NCBI GenBank assembly: GCA_037903355.1
Contig: JBAJFE010000018.1
Span: 1,178,001 to 1,242,000, forward strand
From: Trichuris trichiura
Taxonomy: Eukaryota; Nematoda; Enoplea; Trichinellida; Trichuridae
Direction of reading: 5' to 3'
Length of the DNA: 64,000 nucleotides
Part shown: positions 22,122 through 33,900 of the stretch, piece by piece
Layout of the letters: every line of letters starts with the position of its first letter
Numbering within the stretch: position 1 is the first letter of the stretch
Program-made: the position numbers and the translations under genes
Notes under the pieces: generated by a model
The model's input: the letters and a program-made list of their open reading frames with translations, nothing else
Database searches by the model: none
Told to the model about the DNA's origin: nothing

Positions 22122-22225
22122 CTGCTTAACTACATTCCTTATTTAGAAGATGCAAAAGCACAGCTGCCAAAAGGCCACATTTAGCAGCGCGTTTTTGACT
22201 TTTTCGGGATTTTGACCTTAACCCG
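22122..22225. repeat. Dispersed repeat, copy 2
   Basis: Same orientation and landmarks as 14376-14472 (ATAGAAGATGC, CTGCCAAAAGGCC, TTCGGGATTTTGACC). It lies about 270 bp beyond the right end of the Penelope-like palindrome. Confidence 0.6.
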
Positions 22226-22583
22226 ACTGATTCACCTTGTTGTGTGAGATGGAGCGCTCAGTCATCCCACGCGTGCAGCGTATTTCGTAAAGATAATTTC
22301 TATATTAAGGCGTTGAGAACTCGCCAAGAATTTATCACTGAAAGCTCTACAATAAATAGTGTTGATCTGTCCAGCGACGATTGACTAGAGATAACAGCTT
22401 ATCACGCATATGGTAACAGGGAATCCTTTATTGAATCGGTGGGCATTTTTCATGTTCTCCAAAACGTATATTTCGTTCGTAGTTGGCGCTTTCTTCCTTA
22501 CAAAAGAAGTCTAGGCTGCCGGGACCCTTGCACTTAGGTTTCCGTCATTCCTTTGCCGTTGCGAACAAAGGAGGCGGCAGAAA

Positions 22584-22814
22584 TTGCTCGGGAATTTCAT
22601 TGCATTGAAAAAGGCGGGAAAAACGCTACTTTTTGACAACGAATGGGCGCATATCAAACAATCCGTTGCGCTCACTATCCCCTCTATGGGTGTTCGGCTA
22701 ACTGGGCTACAAGTGTTCAAAACAATTGAAGAAAGATGGAGTCGTATTAAGCATGCTTTCAAAATGTCTTCTGCTCAGCAGCTAATGCATAAAGCAAAAA
22801 AGTATGGTGATTAA
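22584..22814 (+). CDS. Possible exon, charged helical segment
   Basis: An open frame without an ATG at its left end encodes a stretch with FDNEWAHIKQS and a helix FKTIEERWSRIKHAFKM ending in a stop. The W-spaced helices resemble a SANT/Myb-like fold only loosely. No splice partner was found. It may be a last exon or chance. Confidence 0.25.
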   Translation: MLGNFIALKKAGKTLLFDNEWAHIKQSVALTIPSMGVRLTGLQVFKTIEERWSRIKHAFKMSSAQQLMHKAKKYGD

Positions 22815-23192
22815 AGACTTCTTCAAATATGGGCTCGTATTATCCTTCATTAAAATCACACGAAGCACGCTTTAGGCCAAACCGCATAGTCAGCACAACT
22901 GTATTTCTTTAAGAAAAAGCAGGTAACCCATATTGGTTATCTTTTCCAAGAGGTTAGCGTCCTCAGCTCGTTTAAAGTTCTTACAAGTCAGCAAGCGAGT
23001 CCAGTTAAGCCAGAGTACAAATCCATTTTTCATACGCTAACATATGGCATATGCATCATTTGTTTGAAGTTTTAATTTTTGGAGTGCAGCGAAATACTTT
23101 ACAACGCTTTAAACTTTGACTCGATAGTACTGGCGGTTTTCCGTTTTCATTTGCGTGAACTTGCGTTGCAGAGATCGGTCACTACGGAAGTC

Positions 23193-24302
23193 ATGAGCGT
23201 TGACAAAACAGTTGACCGTCTAATTGATCTTGGAAGGTTGATAGACGGTAACATTGTCGCAGGACGGTTCCAAATAGGGAAGCACATTTACAGTGGAATC
23301 TATCCATTGAAGTTTCAAGTGAATGACAACGAACAATCCGGAAAGTATGCAATGAAGGTATAATGTCTTTTCTTCGCTACAATATTCTACTTATGAGGTA
23401 CTACAGCTAACATGTTAAACAATTTATAACTATTTTAACACCCTGGTTTACGTGACATCTTTTTGAAGGTTGATCTTCCTCACCAAAGAAGGAATCGATT
23501 GTACAAAGAGGCATTCATTTTGAAACGTCTTTCCGACTGCCCGCATGTTTCGAAATATGTTGAATATGGCAGTTATAGCGGAATAGATTACTTGGTCTTA
23601 ACAATGGTTGGTCCCGATTTGACAACTATACGAAAAAGGGCAATGGATAGGAACTTCGATTTGGGGACGGTTCTACGCATTGGAATTCAATGCGCCGAAG
23701 CGCTTAGCGCCGTGCACGAAGCTGGTTTTGTCCTTAGGGACGTTCGTCCGGAAAACTTTGCCATTGGACTTCACCAAGACAAAGACGTAATATCCATTGT
23801 CGACTTTGGGGCGGCTCTGCAAATTCGATTTGACGTTAACAACTTCACCATAAGGCCCGAAATGAATGCGAGCTTCTGCGGTTCGCGCCTGCACGCATCC
23901 TTCAATGCTCACTACGGTCTGGAATTGAGCCCCCACGACGACATAATCAGTCTGTTTTACATGATGGCAGATTTATATCTTGGCAAATTGCCGTGGACAA
24001 ATGTGGAAGATTTAAAAAAGATTGGAGAATTGAAACGCACATGCAAAGCGGATGTCATTTTTGGCGACATGCCCGATTGTATAAAGAACATGTACAGAGC
24101 TTTAAAAAGATTTACCTACGGTGAACTGTTTAATCACAGTGAAATTATTGAACAACTTACCCAAGCTGCTGATATTTTAAATGCACCCAAAAGTCTCCGG
24201 CTTGATGAACCAGACGTTACGTGCCTCAAGAATGTTTCTATGCACACGGCGAGTTTGAGAAGTGCCAAGAAAAATGTGCCGAGGAGAAGTAAATCCGTAT
24301 AA
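23193..24302 (+). CDS. CK1/TTBK-type protein kinase, divergent
   Basis: Exons 23193-23357 and 23469-24302 join in phase 0 (GTATAA...TTGAAG, 111 nt) to give 332 residues. The layout is that of the casein kinase 1/tau-tubulin kinase group: a loose nucleotide loop (GRFQIGKHIYSGIY), the ATP lysine in YAMK, catalytic loop LRDVRPENFAIG, VDFGAA, and the CK1-type activation segment CGSRLHASFNAH. Compared with the family, the H of HRD is L, the catalytic-loop lysine is R, and the glycine-rich loop has lost glycines. The catalytic D and N and DFG remain, so weak activity is possible. Nematodes have large expansions of such kinases, many expressed in sperm. ATG 23193 starts just before the domain. A possible AATAAA is at 24413. 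Confidence 0.85.
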
Positions 24303-26454
24303 GAATACTACGGGCATATTAGATAAGCTTTCGCGAGTCAGCTCACGTAGTTATACCTTCAGTATTCTACGGGAGCATTTGTAAGTCGTTTTATAACCTA
24401 CTCGACTGAACAAATAAACTATGGTCACTGTTTGCGCTTTCTAATGCATTTATAATTTATAAAAATGTCCGTTGATCTTGTTGAGCGTTTATGAAAAAGT
24501 TGACAGCAATTATCGCGGGAAAAAACCTGCACGAAACTATAGTAATGCAATCTGCATTTTATTGCCGCCTCTAAAATGTTGGAGATAACTTAAGACGTAA
24601 TGTAAACTAAAAGCTTTCAGCCGTTTAGGAATGTAGTCAAATTCACGCTCAATTGCTTGTCGAAAACATAATAAATAAGTATTAACTAAAGCGTTCAAAA
24701 AAACGCCTGTGTTTAAAAGATCCCGTAAAAAAGTTTTATGTTCAGTGAAGCCTCAATATTATTAATTGGAACTTCGCTGGGTCTTCTTGGTTTACGTGTT
24801 CCACTGTATGAGAAATGCAGGTTCCTTCCTGATAACCATGCCCCTATTTTGTACTGCCCTTACTGGAGAGCATGCCGGCTATCCTGTTGCACTCTCACCT
24901 AAGCCTAAGCCAAAATATGAGCCTTAAGTTTAGACTTAAGCTTTGCTAATGGCGGGAAAAAGGGCCGGCAGACTTACAGTATAACAGTAAAGCACGTTAA
25001 GGACAAGACATCTTCGCTAAACGTAATTATTATTACAGCTGCTCACGTTACAAAACACATCGCATGAGTTTTACGTTATTACGAAGCTAATGCTCCGACG
25101 GTAAAAAATTTGTTATGTGGTGTAGTTCAGCCGAATAGGCGTATTGCGGACATCGTTTATAATGCTGCAATGCCTTCGCTGCGTTTGCAGTTGGATTTGG
25201 AGGTACGATTTTCCGCAAAGGTTGACCTAACAGAGTGTGGCTCACCAGAGAATTCTATGGACACTTCTGTACATCGTCTGTGATTATATAGCGTCCTTAA
25301 AATGATTGAGATTAATTTCCAACGATGAAAGCGCGTGATAAAAATGGCAGAGCCGAATAAACTACTTTCTGGCAGAGGGATTCTTTGTAAAATGAAAGAA
25401 ACGGCAGTCTGCGATGTCTGGTCAAGCTAAGAGTAAGTTAGACAACATGCTTGCTCAGACTGCGCCGTAGAACGGAAAAAAGAAAAGGCAGGAATGAAAA
25501 AAACGACAATTCTTCCACTTTGGTTGTGTACACGTACCTAAACATCATTTTACTGTACTTGGAGAATTATTCAACTGTTGTTAAAAAACTGAACCTCTGC
25601 AAAAGAAGTGATCGTTGTTCAGATAAACAAGTTTAAAAAATAGCGCAACTGTTCGACGGGCCGCTGTTCGCTAAATACGAGCTTGTCTTGGGCATTAACT
25701 TTATCGTAGGGTGAACTTCGAAAGTAAATTTGGTTTCTTACACTTCCAACTCGGCAGCAACGTTTCCTATACATACGCAAACGTTTTCCCCCTAAGTCTT
25801 TAGCTAGCAAAAGGCTTTCAAGTCTCAGGCTCGCTTGTTTGTAATTCAACCAGCGTTCTTTCACATCTGGGCACAAGCTGTCGCTTTATGTCTTCCTTTA
25901 CTCAATAAATGCTTGAAAAATATTCAGTTTAAAACTTCCACTTTAGGCGACATCGTTAACGCATAATGTTTAGAAAATATAAACTGCACTGTTTTGCGAA
26001 TGGTATTTCTTTCAAAATTTGCGCTAACTCGCCGCCTTGTAGCAGTTTCTCGTAGTTGTTAATATTACGATTACGTACGGATACAGAGAATGCAAAGCTC
26101 AGTTTTCCAAAACGTTTTAGCAATGCAGACTTTTCGGGAATTCACGAGCAAGGCATGCTCGCGGAAAGTTATGCCAAACTTTATTTCTAAGCAAGCGCAA
26201 ATGCGATATGCAGCACTGCGGTCCAAAGCGGGCGGCTTTCTCTCTACTAGACCAAATATTTTGCGTAAGCGAACAGCGAACCTGCGTTTTCTGTAAAAGA
26301 TACCGTAATCTCGGAATTTCCAAAAGTGTCGATAGCGTGCGATTCTCACTTTTAATGTTTACTCAACCTTTTTATCATCTTATTGAGCGTGCTAATATAT
26401 TTTTTTATTTTGTAGAAACTGTTTGTTGGTATAGTTTTGGACATATACGTTGTA
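24303..26454. other. Intergenic with a TTAGGC-containing repeat
   Basis: CACCTAAGCCTAAGCC near 24896-24911 and the sequence to about 24990 resemble the repeat at 3385-3520. The frames at 25451-25876 and 26071-26486 overlap on both strands and have no family match. The GPATCH1 promoter must lie near the right edge. Confidence 0.4.
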
Positions 26455-29400
26455 ATGAAGGCTTCACGATATTGCCTGTATGGTAAATCATTCGAAGACA
26501 TCGAGGAAAGTAAGCCCTTTTTGTCGCATTTGCCGGCCTTTTTCTAGCATTGTTTTACTTCAGGTGAAGGCGTAGGCAAAAAGCCATTGTCAATCGACCA
26601 GCAGATCGTCACAGACGAAAAGGGCAGACGAAGATTTCATGGAGCTTTCACGGGCGGGTTTTCCGCTGGATATTTCAACACAGTGGACACTAAGGAAGGT
26701 GGGTTATTTAGGCTGAGGCTGAATTTAAAATTTTTACCGTTTGAAACGCATCGCGCATGCAGGTTGGCTACCTTCAACATTCAAGTCCACAAGAAGTCAA
26801 CGTCGTCAACAAAAGGAGCAACGCCCAGAACAATTCATGGATAGCGAGGCAAGCTTTTCCTTGTTTGAGTTATTACCTCTTTGAGTGCGCATTTTTTAGG
26901 ATTTTTCGGAATTTGGCATTGCACCTCGAGAGATTAAAACAACGGTACGTTATACGGATGACTCGGGCTATGGTCAGTTTGGAAAGGAAGAGATGCGACG
27001 TAAAATGGTATGGGACCCTTCGGAGTTGCTGTCGGAAGCCCAAGCATTGGCCGACTTGATTAAACCAGCCAGGTTTTGAAATCTCATCATCACTTTTCAC
27101 TTTTACACTTTTATTTTAAAATCTTCAGTCAGACATTTGGCATTAACTTACTTATACGGATGGGATGGCGCCCAGGACGCGGTATTGGATCAAAAGTCGA
27201 TAAACGCCGTCCGAAACAGGAAAAACCAGCGTCAGGTAATGCTGAAACCTTTTCCTTTTAAGTACTTGAACTTTTTTTTAAAGGTGGTACGAAATTGTAC
27301 GGTTGCGCTCTTCCACCGGAACTTCAGGTTAGCTATTCTTATTGCAGTGAGCAAAGTATTGCATGGCTTCCTGTTTAGGAGAAATACGAGGACGTAAGAA
27401 ATCCAGAAGAAGTTCCCCAAGTAGACGTTCCAGTTTCGCTGGACGACGTTGGCGCTTTTACGTTCGAAGTGAAAGGCAATCAGCATGGTCTTGGCTATAA
27501 ACCTCTGCAACCGGGTGGAGTCCTTACGGAGGATGTCTTGTTGAAGTATACAGGAATTCCCGGCGTCAAATCGTCTAGGGGCATATCGGGACAGGTATGT
27601 AGAGCTTCATGTGCGCCCGCCACCTGCATAACATGGAAATTTTTTACAGGCCTTTGGTGTCGGCGCATTTGAAGACGATGATCCTGATCTTTTTCAAACT
27701 GATGATTTGTCCAAGTTCGATTTCACTTCCGATTCTAGAGCAATCTCTAGCGGTACTCCAGGTCAGTTTCTTCATTGTTCTCACCGCTATAGGTGATGGT
27801 CCAATGGTGCATCAAAGCTGAGCTGGTTGAAGCGCTTTCCAATTTTGAAATTTAACTGTAACCAGCGCTTTTTGTGTTCATAATATGCAGCAACCACGAC
27901 TGTAAATGTGCAGAATATTTTTATAGATATTATCCCGTGGCTGAGTTCACGTAAAGAGGAAAAAAATTCGAATTAAAAAAAGAACGTTTTCTTGGCCAAG
28001 AAGCTACATCGAGTCTTGTCGAAACGCGCCTCCTAAGCTTAAGAACCAAAGCTTAGCCGGCGTAAAGTCACTAGGGCCAACAAGAACTTAAACTTTCCCG
28101 TTATTGCAGGTGGCATACTGTATATTCCAGGCGCATTTTAAGAAGACTGAGAATGTCTGGCTTTAGGGCAATATAAATGCAAGATGAAACATTTATGTTA
28201 GGGTAAAAGTAAAGTATCCTATCATCAAGTAAAATTTCAATTGCTGCTACATGCAATAAAAAGTCAGGGGCGATCGAAAAATGATTAGGCGGTTTGCAGT
28301 GGCTATTAAAATTATCCTTCGAGCAATCTTGTTAAACCACAATGATTTTCATCTATGCGAATCTTTAGTTCCACGTGCTGTCGCTGTTTTTTTGTCTTAC
28401 CGTAACTGCGCGGCGGTTTGAAATTCGATATGCAATGCGCAGGTTCATTTTCTTCTATGTTGGGAATGTTCTCTTTATTTCGGCCGAGGTGATTCTTCTG
28501 CCGCTTCAGTAATATCGCCGCGATTGATGAACAGTATTCCTAGTATGAGTTAAGACCTCTTCAATACGCACTTTGCCTTTTTCATTACGCTGCGTTTATG
28601 CCTTCTGTGAACTGTGTTCAGCGTAAGTCTGTTCGTTTCCTCAACTTTATGTGGCCGTCCTTTCGGCAGGCAACTTCTCTGTAAATCATTTTGCGTTTAC
28701 TCGGTTGCTCTGTGTATTCAGCAAAGTCACTGTGCGTTTCTTTACAGATTATTCTTTTTGACAGTTAACAACGTAGATGCTTTCTAAAGAAGCGGGAATG
28801 AACAAACTTGGATAAACATTACGCTTTAGTGCTGTTTCCAACTACTGCTATCGTGGTCTTTTAAAAATTCCAATTTCTGTACTATGCATACCGATTGGTT
28901 CCGGATAAACTTTTAAGAATTGTTTCTTCGGGACAAGCGTCGGCTAACGTGACTTTTCAATATTTCCGTTACTTTGCGACTTCGTTAATCTCATTTAGAT
29001 TTTTTTTTCAGATGCGTTGTCCGACGACTTTGTTCTCGGTGTTAGAAAGAGTGTTAAGCGAAATGAGTATCCTCCTCCCGAGATACCGCATGATTATTTG
29101 CCCAAAGCGGTGGCATCGGCGCGGGAGAGCTCTGTTAAGGGCCAACGGGTTGCGAGAACAGCTGACGAAAGGCGTTTTGCCTTCTCCGATGGGGTTTCCG
29201 TGTTCGACCTCCTATCCACCGCGGACCGAGAACGCTTGTTAAGAATCAAAAAGCGAACGGAAGCTGGTGAAGCGCCTCCAGTTGAATCTATCAAGAAAAA
29301 AGAACGCAGTCCATTACCAGATAAGGCGCATGATTTTTGCGCATTTCCAGACGATCCTTCAAAGCAGGCCCGCTTCCTCCGCTTCATAGGCTATACGAAA

Positions 29401-30713
29401 AGAGGTTTGGCTATGCTGCCGAATTTTCAATGCTCTGAGTTCAGTATTTTTGTAGAACGTACAATGCCTTGTCCGGCTGAGCTTAACGATGAGGAGTGGA
29501 GATCGGAATGCGTTGAATTTGCCAGTTTGTTGCCAGCCGACCTTCGACCTTCCTACGAGATGGCTAAGCGCAATTCGCAACCTTTGGTTCCCGCTTCTCT
29601 TGGCGTTGTCAGTCGCTATTTTGCCGAAGAGCTAAGCTCGAAGTTTACTCGCGGTTCCGGCCAATCAGCCACTACTGAAGACGTAAATTTCCCGACATAT
29701 GTTAAGCGAAACTGCTGCTCCCAGTAGAGCGGTTTTTCAAGTTTAGGCTCAAACGGACAAAGAGAAAGCGGTAGGCATGAAAATGTTCGGCGCGTTAACT
29801 CGCGAATCGTGGCAGTGGTATCCCGAAAAGCAACTTTGCAAACGTTTCAACGTTCCCGACCCATATCCAGAGTTAGTTTTCCTCTAAACTTCTAAATGAC
29901 TTCTTTAAAATGCGTTATCCAATTGTTAAGGTCCAAATTGGTTGGCGTTCCTTTGCTTCAAAAGAAGACGAAGCCAACGTTTGCCCTTGAAAGTGAGATA
30001 ATGCCAACCGCCTTGATTGGAAGTTCAAAAATTGAAAAAACGCGGACGAAAGGTTTCAAAAATAAGTTACTTATTGGCTATACGAATTTGATGTGGCAAC
30101 ATTTGCAGAAAGAGCTCATACTGTCCAGCCATCGCGTGCTTCACGACAAGATGCAGCTCCGGATCGTCAGCCCATTCCAAGTACGCCTACTGTTGACAAG
30201 CAACCTGAAGAAGAAGAAGAAGTTGAACAAGAGCGCCCATCAACCGATCTTTTCAAGGCAATATTTGCCGCCAGCGATTCCGAAGCCGAATCGGAAGATG
30301 AGCCGCCACCGCCGGCAGAGTTGAATGAAGATATATTTTCTTTGCTCTTTCCAAAAACGCAGCAGCCGAACTCTCCTCCAAAGGAACAAATTGTTTTTCC
30401 CAGCCCCGAACAAGCGGTTTCCAGGTCTCCCGAAAGGTCTCCAACCTACGGACCTCCGTTGCCACCTGACGCTAGCGAGCTTGGTTTGCCTTATCTTCTT
30501 CAAGGATGAACTTTTACAAAAGGGGTATATTTTTCAGAGCAATCGGCTTGGTTGTTGCTAAAGAGTCGTTACGTACTTGAAAAGACGAAAACGATGGGTG
30601 AAGAAAGGAAAAAGAAGAAACACAAAAAGAAGCATAGAAAGGAGAGCCATCATAGCCGCGGCAACTCGTCCAAGGAGCGCAAGACGTCTTCCCACTACAG
30701 ATCGTCGTCTTAA
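26455..30713 (+). CDS. GPATCH1: G-patch domain-containing protein 1
   Basis: Thirteen exons keep phase from ATG to TAA (804 residues): 26455-26509, 26564-26698, 26763-26848, 26900-27072, 27129-27235, 27284-27327, 27379-27594, 27650-27761, 29012-29700, 29747-29871, 29931-30052, 30109-30483, 30538-30713. The N-terminal conserved block has [19 protein letters not shown]; the G-patch (about residues 152-190) has [18 protein letters not shown]; then [29 protein letters not shown], and [18 protein letters not shown] with [12 protein letters not shown]. The tail is acidic then lysine/histidine-rich. G-patch proteins activate DEAH-box helicases; GPATCH1 is a spliceosome-associated nuclear protein. 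Intron 3 uses a GC donor (26849). Intron 8 is 1.25 kb, the rest about 45-65 nt. Donors of introns 11 and 12 (GTTTCA, GTTTGC) are weak but phase-consistent. Confidence 0.93.
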
Positions 30714-30956
30714 CGATTGGTTTTTTTAAACGGCCGGTAGGAAAGCTTAAAAATTTATTTTTTTTAAAAATTGTGCAGTCCATGGTGAATAGGTCAAGTT
30801 AAGCTTGGGTATTGCAAAGCAGTGTCTACACCATAAAGCTTTACATTATGTCAACCGTTGGCGAGAATGGGTCATTAATCAGAGCGTCAAGCTAATAGTG
30901 AACACTTGAGGCTCAGGAACAATACGCGATAGTATCAACTTTTCAAGGCACTAATT
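30714..30956. other. Convergent intergenic spacer
   Basis: 243 bp separate the GPATCH1 stop (+) from the SLC6 stop (-). TTTATT at 30754-30759 reads AATAAA on the minus strand and may end the SLC6 transcript, which would then nearly touch the GPATCH1 coding end. Confidence 0.45.
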
Positions 30957-33900
30957 TTAGGCCTTCGATACTCTCATCTGTTGACGATCATTGTACACGT
31001 CCGTATACTGTTCCGGCTCGGCCAGCGGCGCGTGCGGCAATAGTACGTATCCCGGTGCCGTGGAGGTGTAACGGGGTGTCGTGGAAACCTTTGGAACTTC
31101 GTACCGCAAAGGGGACGCAAAAGCGTACTTGAATTTCTTCGGCAAAAGTACAGTAGGATTAAAAGAATTGTGTCGATTGGTCGCCTACCTCCCAAAGCGA
31201 AAATCCTGGTCCCTTGAAGCACGTTTTCGCGATGCAGTAGACAATGTTGATTGGTACAGGCAGCAAAATGAGAACCATAGCCCAGCCGATCAATTCGACC
31301 CAAATGTTGCGCTGATCCGTTAGGCTGTTGTTATACATTTGCAGCTTGACTACCGCTATGAACTGAAAAACAAAAAGTCGAACTTAAACTAGCAGCTTGG
31401 AGCTATATGCTTTGAATTACAATGGGCACAGCGGGAAGAAGGTAAGTGAGTTCAAAGAAGGGATAGGCAATTATTTTGAACAGACGGCTTGTTATCATCT
31501 GGCTGACATCGCGGGCGAGCAGATGAGCGCCTAAGTCGATCTCCTGTGTATACATGAATTGTCGCACGTTGGAGAAGAAGCTTACAGTAAACCCAGGCGA
31601 TTGCAAAGATTTCTAAGGCCAGCAGGAACCATGGGCAGAAGAGGTCCAAATACTTGACGATAATCCGGATGACGGGAAAGCCGGACTGAAATTCTCCAAT
31701 TGACTTGAGCATGCTTTAGCTGGATTAAGTTACCTGAGTATTGTAGCCCAGCGTGATTACAAATCCCAGTGTACATACGGCCAGGCATATGGCAGTACGA
31801 GGAAAGAAGTGCGAAGCTGAATCACCAATGGCATCTTCCACGGGGGTTTGAATGTTCAAAACCAGAACGTACTGAAATTACTTTATTTAACTATTTAAAA
31901 GCGAGGCAACGGCGGGATGTTACCAGAAAGTTAAAAATTAAAAGGAGGAAAAAGAGTAGGAGCAATGCAGACCACAGGTGCGGTTGCTCGAAATGTCCAA
32001 CTGCTTCCAACAAGCTGAGAAGTTGGGAAAAGTCTGAAAATGATCTTCGGCGAAAGTTCACGTTGAATCTTAAGCCGAACCGTAGGTTAGCGCTTTTTCG
32101 TAGGGCTGATCGCATTTGATTGCAAGATGACCAAGCAACGCTGCTACCGTTACAAGACCAAGGCATGAGAGCACTGCGTGAATGAGAACGATCAGAAATG
32201 TATCCCTGCAAAGAAGAGACTGACAACTATTGAATAATGCAATGCCCTTTTAATTACCCGACCAAATTGTTGTTCCGTCTGTTGAAAGATCCAAGCGTTA
32301 TGTAAGCTCCAAAGCAAAGTCCTGTGCCGTACAAGCTCTGAGATAGAGCACACATCCAAGTCTACAAAAAACGAAAATAACTCTTCCGCTTATGGAAAGC
32401 GTTTAAGTTTAGAATTCATGTTACAGCTGCCTTAGCAGCAGACCTTTTTTTCCGAAAATCTCACCGGGGCTTTGTTGCTTTGAGAAGAGTGCATACAATA
32501 TCGAAGAGGCTTGGATAAACGTTTTCTCATTGATAAAATTTCCATATGCGGCACTGATTAAGTTTTTAAATCAGTCGCTTTTGCTCACGTCGAAAGTGGG
32601 CACAGAATTCGATAAAGAAACTTAAAAGTCGTGTTTTTATAAGCTTCATAATCGTTAGGAAGTTTTGAACTTTCGCCGAAGATTTACCCTTCGGCGCTAG
32701 AGCAAACTTCCTTTTTAGTACATGGCCAATGTAAACAAACGCCAAAGTATAATTAAGCGAAGTTTATAAACGGCATACTTCGAGGTTTTGCATCTTTTTA
32801 AAACGTTCTATAATTTATAAAAGACGATTTAGCTTTTCTACCCAACTGAATAAAGGGCCCATTTCGGGTTTCCCTTTTTACCGCGTTTCGCGTAAACAAC
32901 GTTGAAGTAAACACTTTGCAGATTAATGTTGAAAGAAAGCTTGCATTAGGATATTCCGAATGATCCCAGTTTCCTTCTACAGTTGGTGTTATTTTGCAAA
33001 TTACAAAGAGCTCTATCGATAATACTATTTTATCAGCACGAGGACACAAGCTCAACCTTCACTGACAACTTTGTCCGAGAAAGACTTTTAAAGCGACTTT
33101 ACAGTTGCCTCATTTTTAGAGCACATTTCGGTTTAGCGCTGAACGTACGCCTTTTTGAGTGGGAAGCGGAAACTGCTTCCTTTGTTAATTCTTTATGAGC
33201 CGTGTCTGTGTCAGCGAAAGGTAAATGCAAAGCCATGCTAATCGACCCACCGGAAGACGACGACATAAAGCAACATAATTGGCATTGAACAGAGCGGTAA
33301 CATTTTTGTAGAAGCGTTGTCTGCTCGCTGTTAAAGTGAGATTTTATTTGTTCTGACAAAGCACTTTTTAAGCTTATTGCCAATTTAGGAATTTGAACTG
33401 CTCTGTCGAATGATAGACGTCGTTGGCAACTGGACATCGAATTGCCTTGTAAGGGCGCATTGAACCTGTTGAACGGCCATTCAAAAGTGCCAATGAACGA
33501 AATAACAAAAATGCGCGCGGTGAGTCAGTTTGTTTAAAAACCTAAGCTTATTTTTGAGCTTTTCGTTGCAGTTAGGCTGCTTCTTTTACGGAATGTATGT
33601 CCCGTTGAAAAATTTTAATTCCAATTTTCCAACGGGACATACATTCCGTAAAAGAAGCAGCCCAACATGAAACTCTACAGTCCCGTGCCAAGAAGCTGTA
33701 TCTACAAAACTTTTCGTTGCTTTGCTAATGTTTAGGGACGCGAGTGTTAAAGCTCGAAATTTTTAAAAGTGCAAATTTTTTTGGCTTGACGCCGACTAAC
33801 CTCCATCTTGTATAAGGCTTGCCAGTCGGTTTCAAAAATTTTTTGAACCATAATGCTCGCACCTTCCGTGCTCAGCGATTTGACAAGCAGCGTAAGAACC

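Noticed and set aside
27794..27820. Possible extra GPATCH1 exon (GDGPMVHQS followed by a stop)
   Set aside because: Exon 8 joins directly to the exon at 29012 in phase 1, and the product matches the family; the extra exon would end the protein early.
31543..31593. Apparent 1-nt frameshift in the SLC6 gene after IAW
   Set aside because: A 49-nt intron (GTTTAC...CACAG) joins the exons in phase 0, so no lesion is needed, although the residues within that stretch (SNVRQF) superficially resemble coding sequence.
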